Shown here: positions 23,187-24,436 of the stretch, in pieces
Layout: every line of letters begins with the position of its first letter
How positions within the stretch are numbered: position 1 is the stretch's first letter
From: CAZMXI01 sp964570205
GTDB lineage: Bacteria > Planctomycetota > Phycisphaerae > Tepidisphaerales > Tepidisphaeraceae
Direction of reading: 5' to 3'
DNA: 24,436 bases
Assembly: GCA_964570205.1 (NCBI GenBank)
Contig: CAZMXI010000066.1
Coordinates: 1 to 24,436, forward strand
Program-made: the position numbers and the translations under genes
Notes under the pieces: generated by a model
What the model was told of the DNA's origin: nothing
Databases searched by the model: none
The model's input: the letters and a program-made list of their open reading frames with translations, nothing else

Positions 23187-24436
23187 ATGGCTGAGAAACG
23201 AACCGATGGCCGTTGGATGTGGGTTGTCCTGTCTGCCGTCGTCACGGCGGTCGCATCAGGCTCAGCGCTGGCGGGCGCGCCGGGGCGGGCGCAGGCCCGG
23301 CCGGCGACGGTCAGCGGATCGGCCGAGTGCCCGCCGGGCGACTGGATCATGTGGTATGAGCGGCCGGCCGCGCGGTGGACCGAGGCGCTGCCGGTGGGAA
23401 ACGGGCACATCGGGGCGATGGTATACGGCGGGGCGCCTCTGGAGCAGATTCAGTTCAACGAGCACACGGTGTGGACCGGCCGCCCTCGCTCGTATGCCCA
23501 CGCCGGCGCAGCGCAATTCCTGCCTCAGATTCGCCAGCTTCTGTTCGAAGGCAAGCAACGCGAGGCCGAGCGGCTGGCGGGCGAACAGTTCATGAGCGTG
23601 CCTCTGCGACAGATGGCATATCAGCCATGCGGCGATCTGTGGGTCGAGTTGCCGCGGCACACGGCGGTGTCGAGCTATCGTCGCTGGCTTGATCTGGATT
23701 CGGCGATGGTCATGACCGAGTACCGGATCGGCGATGTGACGTACCGGCGGGAGGTCTTCGCATCCTAACCCGATCGGGTGCTGGTGGTTCGGCTGGCCGC
23801 GGATCGGGCGGGGCAGTTGGAGGCCGTCGTTCGCCTGACCAGCCCGCATGCGGGGGCTGCGGTCAGGATTGAAGGCGGCGATACGCTCGTTGTCGGCGGG
23901 CAAGTGGAGGCCGAGGGTGTGCGGTTCGAAGCCCGCGCCAGGATTGAGGTGCAAGGGGGCCGGATCGAGCCTGACGAAGGCTCCTTGCGCATCGTCGGGG
24001 CCAGTGGCATAACGATTCGGCTGGTGGCGGCGACCAATCACGCGAATTTTCGCGAGTTGACCGCCAACCCCACCGAACGATGCGAAGAGTGGCTGGGCAA
24101 GGCGGCTCGAAGGCCGTTCGAGGCGATCCGGCGCGACCATCTGATTGACCATCGGAGGCTGTTCCGCAGGGTGCACCTTGACCTTGGGCGAAGCGAACCG
24201 GCGGCCAAGCCGACGGACCAGCGCCTGGCCGACTTTGGTAAGGACGGCGACCCGCAGTTGGCGGCGCTGGCGTTTCAGTATGGGCGATACCTGCTGATCG
24301 GCAGCAGCCGGACCGGGGGGCAGCCGGCGAACCTCCAGGGCATCTGGAACGACAGCCTGCGCCCGCCCTGGGACAGCAAGTACACGTGCAACATCAACAC
24401 GCAGATGAACTACTGGCCGGCCGAAGTGGCCAACCT
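23187..24436 (+). pseudogene. Secreted GH95 alpha-L-fucosidase, interrupted by an in-frame TAA and cut by the window edge
   Basis: From the ATG at 23187 (GAGG five bases upstream) a signal peptide of about 30 residues is followed by the GH95 opening MWYERPAARWTEALPVGNG. HIGAMVYGGAPLEQIQFNEH and TVWTGRPRSY come next. The frame reaches EVFAS and meets TAA at 23766-23768. It then continues in the same frame with PDRVLVVRLAADRAG and stays open to the window end. The continuation holds GGQPANLQGIWNDSLRPPWD and CNINTQMNYWPAE, the motif with the paired asparagines of GH95 active sites. GH95 enzymes release alpha-1,2-linked fucose (some act on galactose) from glycans. The stop may be a real nonsense mutation or a base error at a codon often encoding Tyr in this family. 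As read, the product is 193 residues and lacks the catalytic domain. The C-terminal half lies outside the window. Confidence 0.88.
23766..23768 (+). other. In-frame TAA stop inside the GH95 gene
   Basis: The stop splits the family sequence FAS-x-PD, where x is often Tyr, so TAC or TAT changed to TAA by one base would explain it. Reading frame and family similarity are unbroken on both sides, which excludes a frameshift. Confidence 0.85.

Noticed and set aside
1..24436. Search for CRISPR arrays, tRNA or rRNA genes, transposases, phage or defence genes
   Set aside because: No regularly spaced repeats, RNA-gene signatures or mobile-element proteins were seen; every long gap between genes was read and is accounted for in the features.

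Overview
The window is high-GC DNA (roughly 60-65% by eye) with a single 10-N run at 3932-3941, so it is probably a scaffold from a draft genome or metagenome bin. The gene set points to Planctomycetota or a near relative in the PVC group: a secreted PQQ-type beta-propeller protein, a Tat-exported Gfo/Idh/MocA oxidoreductase, a TPR-methyltransferase fusion, a glycine-rich Tim44-like membrane protein, a chlorite-dismutase/HemQ-family protein, and secreted carbohydrate-active proteins with no SusC/SusD pair. This is an inference from gene content. No rRNA, tRNA, CRISPR array, phage gene or insertion sequence was seen.

Left part (1-6764, all minus strand). In transcription order: TPR-methyltransferase, PQQ-like propeller protein (crossed by the N gap), Tim44-like/zinc-ribbon/TerB-like membrane protein, adenine phosphoribosyltransferase (apt), a lipoprotein of the endonuclease/exonuclease/phosphatase (EEP) superfamily, and the first 39 codons of an unidentified gene running off the left edge. 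Two striking symmetric sequences lie between genes here: a 17-bp-arm inverted repeat at 121-178 covering the ribosome binding site of the edge gene, and a 24-bp near-perfect palindrome at 5151-5174.

Middle part (6886-10919). A second EEP lipoprotein (+) converges on a Tat-exported oxidoreductase (-). That gene diverges from a HemQ-like protein followed closely by ispH, the last step of the MEP isoprenoid pathway.

Right part (11266-24436). Five plus-strand genes with export signals follow one another: a PL11 rhamnogalacturonan lyase, a DUF6528-like lipoprotein, a 1189-residue FlgD-like/beta-propeller/CBM9-like protein, a second beta-propeller protein whose start overlaps the previous stop, and a DUF4838-family protein resembling a glycoside hydrolase. 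Together they look like a locus for breaking down pectin-type or other rhamnose-containing polysaccharide outside the cytoplasm. After the convergent rpiA gene comes a GH95 alpha-L-fucosidase, interrupted by one in-frame TAA and cut by the right edge, which would suit a fucose- and rhamnose-containing substrate.

The best candidates for new biology are the propeller-rich carbohydrate locus (three of its five proteins have no assigned biochemical role), the internally duplicated Tim44-like protein, the symmetric elements at 121-178 and 5151-5174, and a set of Shine-Dalgarno-poor starts with a TANNNT hexamer 6-10 nt upstream, suggesting leaderless transcripts.
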